Source: Chara braunii (Eukaryota; Streptophyta; Charophyceae; Charales; Characeae). From it: a stretch of DNA of 42,602 nt. The notes under the pieces were generated by a model. The model saw only the letters and a list, made by a program, of their open reading frames with translations, was not told where the DNA came from and searched no databases. Where the stretch lies: NCBI GenBank assembly GCA_003427395.1, contig BFEA01000058.1, forward strand, positions 3,847,539-3,890,140. The letters run 5' to 3'. Below are positions 23,344-33,812 of the stretch, in pieces. Position 1 is the first letter of the stretch. Each line of letters opens with the position of its first letter. The position numbers and the translations under genes are program-made.

Positions 23344-23932
23344 ATGTTATTCCCATCTCTTCCAAAACTGCTGAACCGATTCGCTTAACTTTTCGTTCTT
23401 CAAGTTTTTGACGTTGAGGCAAAAAAAAAAACAACCTCTCTGCATCTCTGGTCCCATGCGGAAGGAGGCGATTACTGGTTTGTGGTCCACTACTGGATTG
23501 TTCGTTAGTCCGATCTCCACGACTGCTTCCTGCACCAAGCCCGCTGTTAGAAAGAAGTCGAGTTGTCTGCCTTTCCCTTTTGTGGTAAACTACGTGTACC
23601 CCTGTGCCGTAGGTTGCAGATCCCGGTATGAGTCTCTCAAATCTCAATCTGTCATTAAGTCCAAGAGTTCTAAAGTGTTCCTCTCGCATCCTCCACCGTG
23701 GTTTGGAACAACGCCCAAAAATGTATTCCAATCCCCCACTATTATCACATTATCTAGTATATCCGGCAAGACTACTCGTTATTCCTCAAAGAACTTGATC
23801 ATCTGTTGTCTCTTTACAAGAGCATGAATTGACACAACAACCCATGCATGTCCCCCTATCCATAGCACCACCCACGCCCAGTGCCCCCATAGATCCGTGT
23901 GGTAATTCATGATCTCTGCCGCCAGATCCCGG
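23344..23932 (-). pseudogene. LINE-1 middle part: C-terminal half of endonuclease domain
   Basis: Read on the minus strand from 23932, this continues the endonuclease reading broken at 36344: AAEIMNYHTDLWGHWAWV aligns with LEIIDFYADIWGRWAWL of LINE-2 without a gap. Downstream come the Leu/Val-rich strand and GDWN motif, a segment with PVVDHKPV corresponding to the SDH box, and QQFWKRWE matching SFWKDWE in LINE-2, where LTR-B is inserted. Stops and shifts show decay. Confidence 0.8.
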
Positions 23933-23938
23933 TGTCGG

Positions 23939-23966
23939 GGCAAATACCCTGGCAAGGGTATTTGCC
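23939..23966 (+). other. LTR-terminal hairpin H0 of LTR-C
   Basis: Perfect 12-bp stem GGCAAATACCCT/AGGGTATTTGCC, loop GGCA. Confidence 0.75.
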
Positions 23967-24754
23967 AGGGTTTTCCAACGTTGGACGTCGTCCGACTTTT
24001 TCGTGGAGTTGGAGGACTTGATGAGACCGACGTTTGCCAAAAGGTTATTTAGACTTGACTTATGACTGATAGACAAAACATTTCGGACGTTAGTCCGAAC
24101 GCGTGTGGCATCCAGGGGTAGCGGATGGGAATGGTAATGCTCCGCTTTGTCGAAGCCGCAGGAATATGCGGACATTGGAACAGTAAACTAGGTTTATTCT
24201 ACCCAGAGTAATGTCGTGCGGCTGCTAAGCCGCGCGATTCAGAGCCTAAGTAGGTTGAAGAGGGGTCGCCGCGACGGAGGTTGGAACTGCAGCGCAGAGG
24301 AAATAGGAAGATTTTTTTTTTTTTTTTCTTTCTTTTTTTTGGGTCCTGAAGTTCTTATTTTTTTGGGTCCTCGGGGCTTTCGCATCGAGGACCGGAGGGG
24401 ATGGTGTTGTGACTTGCTGAGTGGGGCGGCTGCTGAGGCTATGGGCCGCCGACAAACCAACCAGCCATGGAGGCAGGCAGGCAGGCAAGGCCTGCTGGGC
24501 CTTAGGCCAAGCAGGCAAGGCCACAGGCAGGCGGGGCCCACAGACCGACGCTGAGGCCTACCCGGTTGGCTGGCCAACCAAGCCGTGGTCACGCGGCTGC
24601 ACCACAGGCGGGAGTCCGCAAGCGAGGCCACAGCAGGCAGGCAGGGCATGCAGGGCCGTAGGCAGGTAGGTCCTGCGAGACTGCAGGCAGGCGGGGCTTG
24701 CAAAGCCTCGGCAAAGGAGACAATGACTGGGCAAACTCTTCATAAAGACGAGCT

Positions 24755-24780
24755 GCTCTTATCACTATTGTGATAGGAGC
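24755..24780 (+). other. U3 hairpin H2 of LTR-C
   Basis: 11-bp stem GCTCTTATCAC/GTGATAGGAGC with one T-G pair, loop TATT, followed by TAGCCCAGT as in LTR-A. Confidence 0.7.
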
Positions 24781-25164
24781 TAGCCCAGTTGGTTACAACA
24801 GTTGAATCTCATCCGGTGGATACTGGGATCGAACCGCATGCGCCCCACTGAGCTAGCTCTTTTTGGAGCGGCCGTGGGAGAAAGCCGTCTTGCGCGGCCG
24901 TTTCTGGCCGTGCGATCTGTGAAATCGCACGGCTGAAAACAGCCGCGCGGGTCAAGATTAGCATGACCCTTGCGCAAAGATGATACCCACAAATTGAGTT
25001 GAGTCCCTCGGGTATTGCAGCAGTTCGTGAAAAGGGGGAGGGGGGGGTCTATATGTAATGTGACTGTTGCCCCCCCCCCCCCCCCCCAACTAAAAACGAG
25101 ACCGCCAGATGGCGGATACTGAAGTGGCAGGACCTTTCTGCCCAAACGGAGCAACGTGGGAAAC

Positions 25165-25202
25165 CTGTCTCTTATACACATCTAGATGTGTATAAGAGAC
25201 AG
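25165..25202. other. Nextera (Tn5 mosaic end) junction adapter
   Basis: A 38-base palindrome consisting of CTGTCTCTTATACACATCT joined to its own reverse complement. This is the transposase mosaic-end sequence in the back-to-back form produced in Nextera mate-pair libraries. It is synthetic and not part of the genome. Confidence 0.97.
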
Positions 25203-25278
25203 CCTTGCGCAAAGATGATACCCACAAATTGAGTTGAGTCCCTCGGGTATTGCAGCAGTTCGTGAAAAGGGGGAGGGG
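25203..25278. other. Read-derived duplicate of 24970-25045
   Basis: These 76 bases between two adapters repeat 24970-25045 (CTTGCGCAAAGATGATACCC onward). It is a fragment of untrimmed mate-pair read carried into the assembly. Confidence 0.88.
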
Positions 25279-25316
25279 CTGTCTCTTATACACATCTAGA
25301 TGTGTATAAGAGACAG
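25279..25316. other. Second Nextera junction adapter
   Basis: Identical 38-base adapter palindrome to 25165-25202. Confidence 0.97.
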
Positions 25317-25412
25317 GTCCTAAGTTGTCTCTTGATTTCGTTTTGTTTTAACTCCTGCGTGACATAGCCGGGAGGGTGCTCGCTCACGCGGGGGCCGATG
25401 CGCTTGACAGGN
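25317..25412. other. Misplaced LTR-tail fragment plus N
   Basis: Bases 25317-25411 equal window bases 1-95 exactly, including GG after the LTR terminus, and are followed by N at 25412. Lying between an adapter and a gap, it is probably a chimeric read or graph edge and not a real LTR end at this place. Confidence 0.8.
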
Positions 25413-25873
25413 TACTCCAGCAGTGAGGTAGGTGTCTGACCAATACGTCCAGCGGCAGAAATGGCCAAAGCAAGACCGCTGCCCTGACAAAGGACTGACC
25501 CTGAGAAAAAAGAAACCACAAGGCCTAAGCTCCGCACAATCCCAAAACAAACCACCTATCTCTACTCTCCACTCTCCTAGCAAAACAAGAAACAAAGGAA
25601 AAAGAAAAAAAGTGGTACCCAAAAAAGGAACAAACGAACTTACCACCTAAGTCCACCTACATACGGTTGAAAAGGGGACTAAGCCGACCCCCTTCAAACT
25701 GACGCTCCCTCCCCTTCCAACAACCCTTTGCCTGCCTCCTGCGGTAAGAACAACCGAGCAATCTAGGTTGGAACACTTCAACATCTGAATACCTACCAGT
25801 ATCCTACCACTTTACCAAACCTATGACTCGTCCGACATCTAGCAGACAGGCCAACGAGGGCACACGTCGCTCA
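25413..25873 (-). mobile_element. LINE-2 3' region
   Basis: Non-coding sequence downstream (minus strand) of the LINE-2 ORF2 C-terminus. No poly-A tail is seen because the sequence runs into the N at 25412 and the adapter artefacts, so the true 3' end is not defined. Confidence 0.55.
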
Positions 25874-28800
25874 TTACAGCAACCAAGCATCAAGCTGCAG
25901 CTTGGACTCAGGGCCAATGGAGGCCAATGAGTTGCCCAAGCACCAGGTGTCATTGAACCATTGAATGCCATGCGCAGGGGATCTGGATGTGGACAGTTTC
26001 CGTCTCCAATCTGCTAAAATAGAACGCCGAATCAGAAGGGTGACCGTACTTCTGATCTGCTTATTCGACCATTCGTTATCATTAAAAAGGCGATCATTGC
26101 TGCATTGCCAGATAACTGTAAATATGACAGCCCAGAACACCTGAGCTACATAGCCCCATCCTAAGTGCTTGTTGCAACCATCGGGGATCCCTCCTAACAG
26201 GGTCCACTCCTTATTCCATGGAAAGGCCGGACCTGAGATGCGATTCCAGTGGGATATGACCCATTCCCAAATCTTACCGGAGGCGGGGCAATCCCAACAC
26301 AGATGGATAGTAGATTCGAACGCCGAACTGCATCTACAACACTTTAGATCGACTGCTAAACCTTTTTGAGCCAGCCAGACGGCCGACGGAGTAGCAACCG
26401 AGGAAACCAACTAGAGAATGGACACTTGCCTTTGGCAGGGAATGAGTTTGAGCTGCTCTCAACAGGACAACAAAGCCAGATCAATCCGGGTCCGGTCATC
26501 TTCTCAGTCTGTAGCAAGAAAATGGAGCCAGCGAGATCTGGCCGTAACTAACGGGCATTTCAACGGTTTCTGAAGAGAGTACCCCAGTTTCATAGAAAAA
26601 TCTGCAAGGTTGGGGTATAAACCTTTGCTACCTAATACTGTCCATTCCCAGAGGCTAGGATCAACTTTCAGACTGAGGATCGAAAGACCTTGACCAAAGA
26701 CGCAGTACACTGGTTCGGCATCCCCCACCTCAGATATCAAAATCCTGATATGAAACAGGGATACACCCAACTGAGGTTGAGGGTTATCCTCGTCTTTAAT
26801 CAGAGTTTGGGAGGAAATAACAGAAAGGCCTGGAACACTCTTTTACCATCGGGAAGTAGTTCAGTCAACCGCCACACTGATGGGGAGGCCAAATCCGAAG
26901 AAAACCATGTACCCGGAGGGTCCAGAGATATTGAAAATAACAAATCCTTCCAGTTGTCAGGAATAGCAGAGATAATAGACTGTTTCTTCTGTTGCAGCTG
27001 CCTAACCTGTCTCAGGCTAGTTCTGAGCTCAACATCGTTTTTCCAATCCCCTGTGAAGGTATTCCACAAATCCTCTATTATGAGAACTCCTTTTTCTATC
27101 CAGGCCCGCCCGAAACTCCCTGGGGATGTATCCGCTGTAAACAAGAGCCCACCTGGCATGATAATCTTCAGATTATCGAATATCGGTTGCAGCAGCACTT
27201 CAGCTTTCGTCGTTGGTTCCTTCCAATACGTGGGGCGGACCTTCTTCCAAGCACGGATGACTGATTGCCAGAACGGAGAATTAATCCTCCTATTCATGAA
27301 CGACTTGAGAAAAAAACACGTCCATGGATGACTGATTCCAAGTCGATGGCTGATTGCCCACTCTCGTGCCAAGATCTGTTCTGCTAGAATGACCCAGTGA
27401 TGCGGAATCTGTGACAAACTTACCTTTATCACCCATGATGACAACATGGCTGCGTTCTGCCTCAGAGGCTCCATCAACCACAAACCGTCATCTGCTCTCG
27501 AGGAGCAAACCATTTCCCAAGCCACTTTTGAGATAAAAGAGGCTCCTTCTTCTGCATACGGCTTCCATAAAAACTGTGCACATCGGTGTCTAACTGAGGC
27601 GTATAAAATTGATCCAAAGAGCCGTACTGTCCCGACATACCACAATAGAGTCAGCATGGAGCTATTAATTACCATTGCCCTTCTCAAAAGAGAAAGGTGG
27701 GGGGCCTGGCCCCAGGAGGAGATGCGGAGGTTGGCTTTTTGTAACAATATATCATCTTGATCTGCTGCTGCAAAAGCCAAAGCAATCGGACAGTGCTTGT
27801 CAATCCTTTTCATACCCCACTGAACCAGCAGGGAAAAGCAGGCAGGAAGGAAGAAAACCGACTTGTGCCAGTTAATGGCCGCTTCCGGATAGGAGGAATA
27901 CTCATCTAAGCATGATTTCAGAGCACCCAGGGACTGAGGCGAGTTACGCGAAACAGCAAATAGGTCATCAGCGAGGGCTTTCCTCTTGAGAGGGGTGGGA
28001 CCAGCTGGCAACCCAATGATAGCAGGGTGGGCACGGATATTGTTCAAAACATTCTCCATCTAGAGAGCGAACAAGAGAGGGGCTAGCGGACAGCCTTGCC
28101 GAAGGGACCGAGTTAGAGAGAATTCTGCAGAGAGACAACCGTTAATCATCACAGAGGCTATGGACCTGGTGTATAACGCTATAACCCACTTACAAAAATT
28201 CTGGCCAAAAGACATGACATTCAGGGTAGTCAAGACATACGACCAATTAACCCGGTCGTATGCTTTCTCCAAGTCTAACAGAAGGACTGCGACATCCAGT
28301 TGATCATTCTGAATGATTTCCAAACTTTCGATAGCAGTGATAATATTATCAAAAATAGACCGACCCTGAATGAAAGCGGCTTGATCCGAGTGAACAAGAT
28401 CCGGTAAGTACCGGCCCAAGTACGAGCTTCGTCCATGTTACGGTGGACAACCATAATACGCGAGAACACGTTGAGTAAGTTCGAGAAAATTCTCGAACCC
28501 GAGTTCCACCAATCTGCATTGGACACATAGGAGGAGCGAGTGTTTTCCCAGTCTTTCCAAAAGCTTTTCATCCATTCCACCAACCCTGGTACACCCAAGT
28601 TCTGGGTATTGAATCAGAATAGACCTTTCTCATTAGTAGATTCGGATGTAACCAGATGAAGATGCACAGGTTTATGGTCAGACATTGGGTGAAACCTTTA
28701 TGACACGTATTCCACCGATTCCCACAGATTAGAGGAAATTAGAAAGAAATCAAGTCTGCGTTCAATTGTACCGTACCGCGCCCGACTATGGGAAAACCAA

Positions 28801-29360
28801 GTAAAGTCACTTTCATCTGGGTGAGTTAGTTTGAACGGGTCAATAAGGTCAAGATCTTCAATTAAGGTTGACAGCACTTTGTCTTCCGAAAATCTACCTG
28901 TGCTAGATAGATCTAATGACAGGTTCCCATCGCCGGTGACAACTAAGTAATCGCCTTCTGGAATTACTACTAGCAATTCCGCAAAGAAGCGTGCCCGGTC
29001 TGTGGTTCCTTCTGGCGAGTACACCGTGGCGATAACCCATTCCTTGTCGTCAAACCAACACTTTAGCCATGCCCACCGGCCCCAAATATCCGCGTAGAAA
29101 TCGATTATTTCAAGGTCCACGTTGCGCTGAACAAGGAGGGCAACACCCCCCCTCGTTCCTATAGCCGGAGCCCACAATTGTGGCCCGTCCCACCAACTGC
29201 CCAAAGCATTAATCTTCTCCTCCCCTAGCTTCGTCTCCTGAATACAGGCGATCTGTACATAATTATCAAACATCCAGGACTTCAACCTATCTCTCTTATG
29301 TTTGCCAGATGTGTCCCCCAGTCCCCTAACATTCCATGTGGCCAGGCTAAGCCTGCCCAT
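25874..29360 (-). pseudogene. LINE-2 ORF2: endonuclease, reverse transcriptase, zf-RVT
   Basis: The frame begins with ATG at 29358-29360 and overlaps the ORF1 stop by 14 bases in another frame. The APE-type endonuclease (29360 to about 28660) has TWNVRGLG, CIQETK, GDGN (where GDFN/GDWN is usual), RRLDFFLIS and, after an in-frame TAA at 28698, the SDH box. RT (28419 to about 27300) has AAFIQGRSIFDNI, DLEKAYDRVNW, SLRQGCPLAPLLF, an in-frame TAG at 28060, then the catalytic motif ALADDLF with LADD at 27964-27975. A frameshift lies between 26800 and 26770. The C-terminal zinc-binding RT domain (26410-25874) shows CCRCSSAFESTIHLCWDC. It made the target-nicking and reverse-transcribing protein of the LINE and is now inactive. 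Confidence 0.9.
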
Positions 29361-31548
29361 TCCTTCCCAATACCCCAACAGATTGGATTCGAGGGGAGGA
29401 ATGAGTGTTGTTCCCTCGTGTCGACTGTCTATTATGAGGGTCAGGAAGCCAGGATTTCAGAAGGGAGGAGCGAACAAACATCGAATTCAATTTCCTATCA
29501 GCCAAAAAGCGATTGTCCACCTCACCCAACCATTCCGCCGATGGCAGCGGAGGGGCTCTAATCCATGAGAGGTCACTTTTCCTTCCTTCAGTAACCCATG
29601 ATGGAGGTACAAGACGAAGCCCCTCAGACTCCAGTCTTTCCAGTTGACCAGGAACAAACCTGGCGTCCATAACCGGGCAGTGAAAGACGACCTTGCTGCC
29701 ATTACCGGCTGGACCATCTTTAATAAGACGATGCATTGGCAATTCCGGGACCAAACGAAAGGCGAAGCGATCGTTTATAGCCGATCGGATAAGAGAGACC
29801 ATGACCGCTGGCATAGGGTGTTCAGGACAAGGAAAACTTACCAATTCCAGCGCCCCGTCTGACGCCATCCAAGTTATCATCCAGCTGTTGTTGCGAGTGA
29901 ACGTACAGAAGATAGATAACACGCGCCTATCCACGTTTTGTAACTGACCCCGTGCCAGAGCGACTGGAGTTCGACGACGCGTTGTCTTACATCCTGGTGT
30001 GCCCACATCCACAAAGGCGCCATGTGAGTCCTCCGAACGGGGAATAGAGGCGTCAGACTTCTCAACCTCCAGACCCAGATCCGCCGTGGAGTCGTAACTT
30101 AATCTGCGTTGTTTACCTGACTGCGGAGGTCTTGGGCGAAGGAGAAGACTACCACTTGCAGCCTGTGGAGTGCTCATTGCCCCATCATTCCCTCCTACCG
30201 CTTCTGCAGCGTGTGAGCTTTGGTGAGGATTGCCTATGGAATAGCTTCCCTCAGCCCCCCCTTGACCCCCGCCGAGCGGAGTTCCTTGAGGTGGGGGGGG
30301 GAGGGGGGGGGGGGGGGAATTCGGACAGCTACCTTGAGCCCCAACAAGACCTGATGGACCGGCCGCAAGGCTCCCCCCCATGGGGGGGACAGCCAACTGC
30401 TGTTGGAGAAGATGAAGCTATGGAGCGTAGGCCTGAGCCAGCCATGGCGTGCCTCCTTGCGTGAGGTTCATAGACGGAACGGTGCCTTGAGGGATAGCAC
30501 CCGGCGAGAAGGTCGGGTTAAATTGCGCATACTGGTAGGGTTGGAACCCCTGCTGAGCACTCGGAGCCGGGCCACCTGACCTGGCCCCTTGTGCAGGTTG
30601 AGAGGAATTTGGGCCCATCGGCCCTTGGTAGAACGAAGCAGTGTTCCCCGCTTGAGAGAATCCAGGTGGTTGAGCAGATGCTTGAGGCACTCCTTGATCT
30701 TGTCGTTGGCGAACTGTGCGCCTGCATTGAGACTCCTCGTGGAAGAAAGCCCTACATCTACGACAACGAGGTGTATCAGAGCAGGCCAAATTAACAGGCA
30801 GTTCACCTCCCTCCACCGTAATCACGGTGATTTTATCCTTCATGTTGGATCGTGCCACTGGTTCTAAATCGAATTTGATATTAATTAGAGATGGTTTCTG
30901 ACGGTCGGCTTCGATAGGATAAGTTAAGATGACCGGGCCGATGGCTTTGAAGATTTGTGCTTCTAGATAGAAGAACGAATCGAGCGGGACCTGAACCGCG
31001 ACAACCCAAAAGGAGGCAAGCTCCTTTAAAATTCTTTGATCACGTAATTGGGCTTTGGACAACCAGGGTTTAAATTCAAGCTTATATTATGTCTGTCCCA
31101 CCGTGAACGAGTCCTGCCCTTTGGTTACCAACCAAGCAGCAATCGCCCTACTCTTCGCTACATAGGAAACCACATTAGGGTTTTCTACTTTCACTCTACC
31201 CCTACTGAACGACCCGGCTTCGAAGCTACCCTCCTGAAATTTCTCGTCTTCGTAGGCTCTCACGATATCATCCTTAACCTTTCTTGGAAGGAAACGAGCA
31301 CCTTCACGAAAAATTATTGTGACGACCCGTTCTTTTAGCCAATTAATCTTAACCTGATCCATGGAGGCGTTGACCTTGAATCGAACCTCCCTCCCATCTA
31401 CCTCCATTTCCCCTGGGTCGATACCTGAAGGGCAGATGCCTTTTTCATAACAAAGACGAATGAGTTCACGAGCTTGACATTCTTCCTCCTGATTCAGACC
31501 AGGGTCTGGAGGGGGGGAACAGGGCCCGCAGTTGTCCAGGTCGACCAC
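29347..31548 (-). pseudogene. LINE-2 ORF1: DUF4283-like RNA-binding protein with zinc knuckle
   Basis: A single frame of 734 codons interrupted by only two stops, TAA at 31087 and TAG at 30418. The N-terminal part (31548-31087) has a fold of the type VRFKVNASMDQVKINWLKER. A DUF4283-like segment follows (FWVVAVQVPLDSFFYLEA, then ILTYPIEADRQKPSLINIKF). Next is a CX2CX4HX4C knuckle (CRRCRAFFHEESQC), then a long P/G/Q-rich linker, a basic stretch (TTRRRTPVALARG) and a C-terminal domain (CPVMDARFVPGQLERLESEG) that LINE-1 also has. No ATG is available at the apparent start (31546-31548 is GTG), and an upstream stop lies at 31594-31596, so the native start is mutated or differs. Such proteins coat LINE RNA. 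Confidence 0.82.
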
Positions 31549-32050
31549 TTCCTCAACCTCTATGATGACAAGGGATAAGTATGACCAGGATAATTATGTC
31601 AGACCCGATTTCAACAGAGACTTTTGTAAACCCTAAATCGTTGGGGATCAAAGACCTTAAGGACTCTCAGGGGGATAGGGAGGAGAGAGATGAGATAGCG
31701 ACCAAACAAACTATGAAGCTTTCACCGTGCAAATAACGTTCTGCCAACTTGGTCAAAGCCAAGGAATCCCACCGTCTTGAAGCACGGAAAACAAACGAGA
31801 GAGGGGGGGGTTTCTTACCGACTAGACTTATCCGTCAACCAACCGACTCACCTACCAAGTCGTGAGACGGGCCACTCGAACATGGCGAGAGGGAATGGGA
31901 CAGAACCCTCTGCAACATCATGACGGTGAAACAACAGGGCGACCAGTCTTCGTCGTTACCGAGGAGAACACGCGCGGACCGAAACGCCGTAGCGCCGGTG
32001 GGGGCACGCCGGTGAAACCTTCGTCGGTCATTGTCATTACTCCGATTTTC
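31549..32050 (-). mobile_element. LINE-2 5' untranslated region
   Basis: GC-rich sequence between the ORF1 start and the point (about 32050) where T-rich LTR-C sequence resumes. No coding content is recognised. The boundary is placed where similarity to LTR-A (about 3090 onward) starts and may be off by tens of bases. Confidence 0.55.
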
Positions 32051-32905
32051 TTCTTTTGTAAGATCTGCTTTAGATTTGCCTTGTTTAGATTTTTCTTTTT
32101 TGATTCTTTAATTATTTTAGATTCTCTTTTTTTTTTTTGTCTTTTTTGTTCATGAACTTACTAAGGTGCCTGTTTGAATGAATCTACTGCTAGAACATGG
32201 AAATATACGTTGCCACATATTTTGTGGCCCCCCCTTCTCTGCTGTGCATTGCTAAAGCTGCGCCCGTTCGTTTTGATTGGGCACCAGGTACTCAATGGGG
32301 CTGCGTTATCTCGAACTACTACACTACTAACGTAAGTTGTTTTTCTTTTTATTTTTCTCTTTAGATTTTTTATTTTTATTTTTTTTTGCTGGGGGTTTTC
32401 CCCTCCCTTCGGTTACCTGCGCCCGTTGGGTTGAGAACGGGCTGCAGTCAGCAAACAACGCCCGAACCTGGCGGTGTTCACGGCCGGGTACGGGCGTGAG
32501 GGGCAAGTGGGTAAAAGCCCCTGTTGAACTCGATTACTGTCTGGCCGAAGTGACCCCTGGGCCGCCTGTTCGTTGCTAAGCAACGGGTTGACCCTCACAG
32601 AGGAACAAGGGAGTAGGTAGGGGAAAAAAAAAAAAAAAAAAAAAGCTTTACTTACCTCGTGATTGCATGTAGGTACATCATTACGGGGTGCTAGGGGGGC
32701 TGTGCCCTCAGTGAACAATGCCCCTTAGGCTGTGATCACGTTCATATGCAGGCTGCAACAGTACCACCGTGAGTATGAAGTGAGCCTGGTAGTTTGATCT
32801 GGGTTTGAACTCCGGGCTGCTTTTAGCAGCTCGTGCAGCTGGAAAACGAGGTAGACAGGGTAGGTTTTCTTTTTTCCCTTTTTTGACTCAATGTTTTATA
32901 AGATC

Positions 32906-32906
32906 G

Positions 32907-32960
<54 letters not shown>
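32906..32960 (+). repeat. Poly-T tract in LTR-C U3
   Basis: Almost uninterrupted T for about 55 bases. Shorter T tracts sit at the equivalent place in LTR-A. Confidence 0.85.
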
Positions 32961-32963
<3 letters not shown>

Positions 32964-33301
32964 CTGGTCTTACGCATGGCCAGATTCGTACACTCTCCCT
33001 ACATGTGTACTAGGGGGGGGTGGAAAAGGGGATTGCATGAACCTGGCCGCGAGCCAGGCCAGGTACAGCGAGGCTGTACCTTGCTGTGCTGTTGAAACAC
33101 AGCAAGGGAAGGCTAAATACAGCCTTCCCTGCATGAGTGGGACCTAGGGAAAGACCCAGGTACATTTTTTCTTGAATTCCCCTAGTTCTCCTAGGGGAAA
33201 ATCAAGAATTGGGACCCTTGATCTGGGTCTCAGATCAAGGGGCCACAGCAGCTCCGAATTTTGGCTGTTGTGGAAGTGCTGGCCTCAGCCCTCCCAGCCA
33301 G

Positions 33302-33309
33302 TATAAAAG
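33302..33309 (+). promoter_or_regulatory. TATA box of LTR-C promoter
   Basis: TATAAAAG followed by GGCCAGCAGCGACCTCATTC, nearly the same context as 3931 in LTR-A. Confidence 0.75.
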
Positions 33310-33544
33310 TTGGGGTGGCCAGCAGCGACCTCATTCATTTGAGGTGCTGCCCACACTCTGCTTGAGTGTTGGCCAGCTGCTGGGAGGAGGTGCTGCTGGA
33401 GCTGCTGGAGGGAGGAGGAGAGAGGAGGTCTGCAGTGGAAGCTGAGTGGAGGCTGCCATAGCCACCGTCTCAGCGAGGGTGGAGGTGTTGCCGGCCAAAG
33501 CCGCAACCATGGTAACGACGGTGGGGGGAGGCTCTACTACTTTT

Positions 33545-33812
33545 TCGGCGGCGGCTGCGGGAGTAGTGCGGAAGCGCTGCCGGATTTTTTCGGTGGCAGC
33601 AACTTTATAGGCGGTGGCGTGGAAGCGCTGCCAAAATTTTGTGGCGGCGGCGCCGGGCTTGACGGCAGTGGCACGGAAGTGCTGCGGAAATTTTGCGGTG
33701 GCGGCGCCGGGCTTGACGGCGGTGGTGCGGAAGCGCTGCCAAGGTTTTGCGGCAACAGCGCTGATTTTAACGGCAGTGGTGCGGAAGCGCTGCCGGTTTT
33801 GCACAAAGCTAG
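33545..33812 (+). repeat. 54-base minisatellite, five units
   Basis: The anchor GAAG(C/T)GCTGC occurs at 33571, 33622, 33676, 33730 and 33784, that is 51, 54, 54 and 54 bases apart. Because the period is a multiple of three, both strands show repeated peptides (for example FRTTAVKPGA on the minus strand), but no start context or other evidence supports translation. Confidence 0.8.

Larger units (their letters stand above)
19050..23347 (-). mobile_element. LTR-B: solo-LTR-like insertion into LINE-1
   Basis: On the + strand the insert opens at 19054 with TGTCGAGC, the reverse complement of the giant LTR's end, and runs through U5, the TATA box (21885-21892) and U3 (22480-23155) in reverse. LINE-1 reads up to ATGT at 19050-19053 and resumes at ATGT at 23344-23347, so a 4-base target duplication is likely, and LINE frames on both sides join at this point. 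No interior or second LTR is present. The LTR start with its terminal hairpin is missing; 23160-23343 in its place is sequence I cannot assign. It is about 1 kb shorter than LTR-A. Confidence 0.75.
23933..25164 (+). mobile_element. LTR-C, left part (U3)
   Basis: It starts with TGTCGGGG right after CCGG in the LINE-1 endonuclease. It has the terminal hairpin H0 (23939-23966, perfect 12 bp), H1 (24215-24236), a GGCAGGCA-rich stretch (24470-24720), H2 (24755-24780) and H3 (24907-24933). The matching LTR end is at 36343. From about 25045 the sequence can no longer be aligned to LTR-A and runs into the adapter-bearing zone, so its right edge and the exact insertion point of LINE-2 are uncertain. 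Confidence 0.78.

Noticed and set aside
24780-24860. tRNA-like A-box (TAGCCCAGTTGG) in LTR-C, possible SINE
   Set aside because: The B-box-like sequence nearby is on the other strand and the A-box overlaps the conserved hairpin H2 flank; no poly-A end or target duplication.
25165-25316. Tn5-like transposon ends as a natural mobile element
   Set aside because: The back-to-back mosaic ends are the synthetic library adapter, and the enclosed 76 bases only duplicate nearby sequence.
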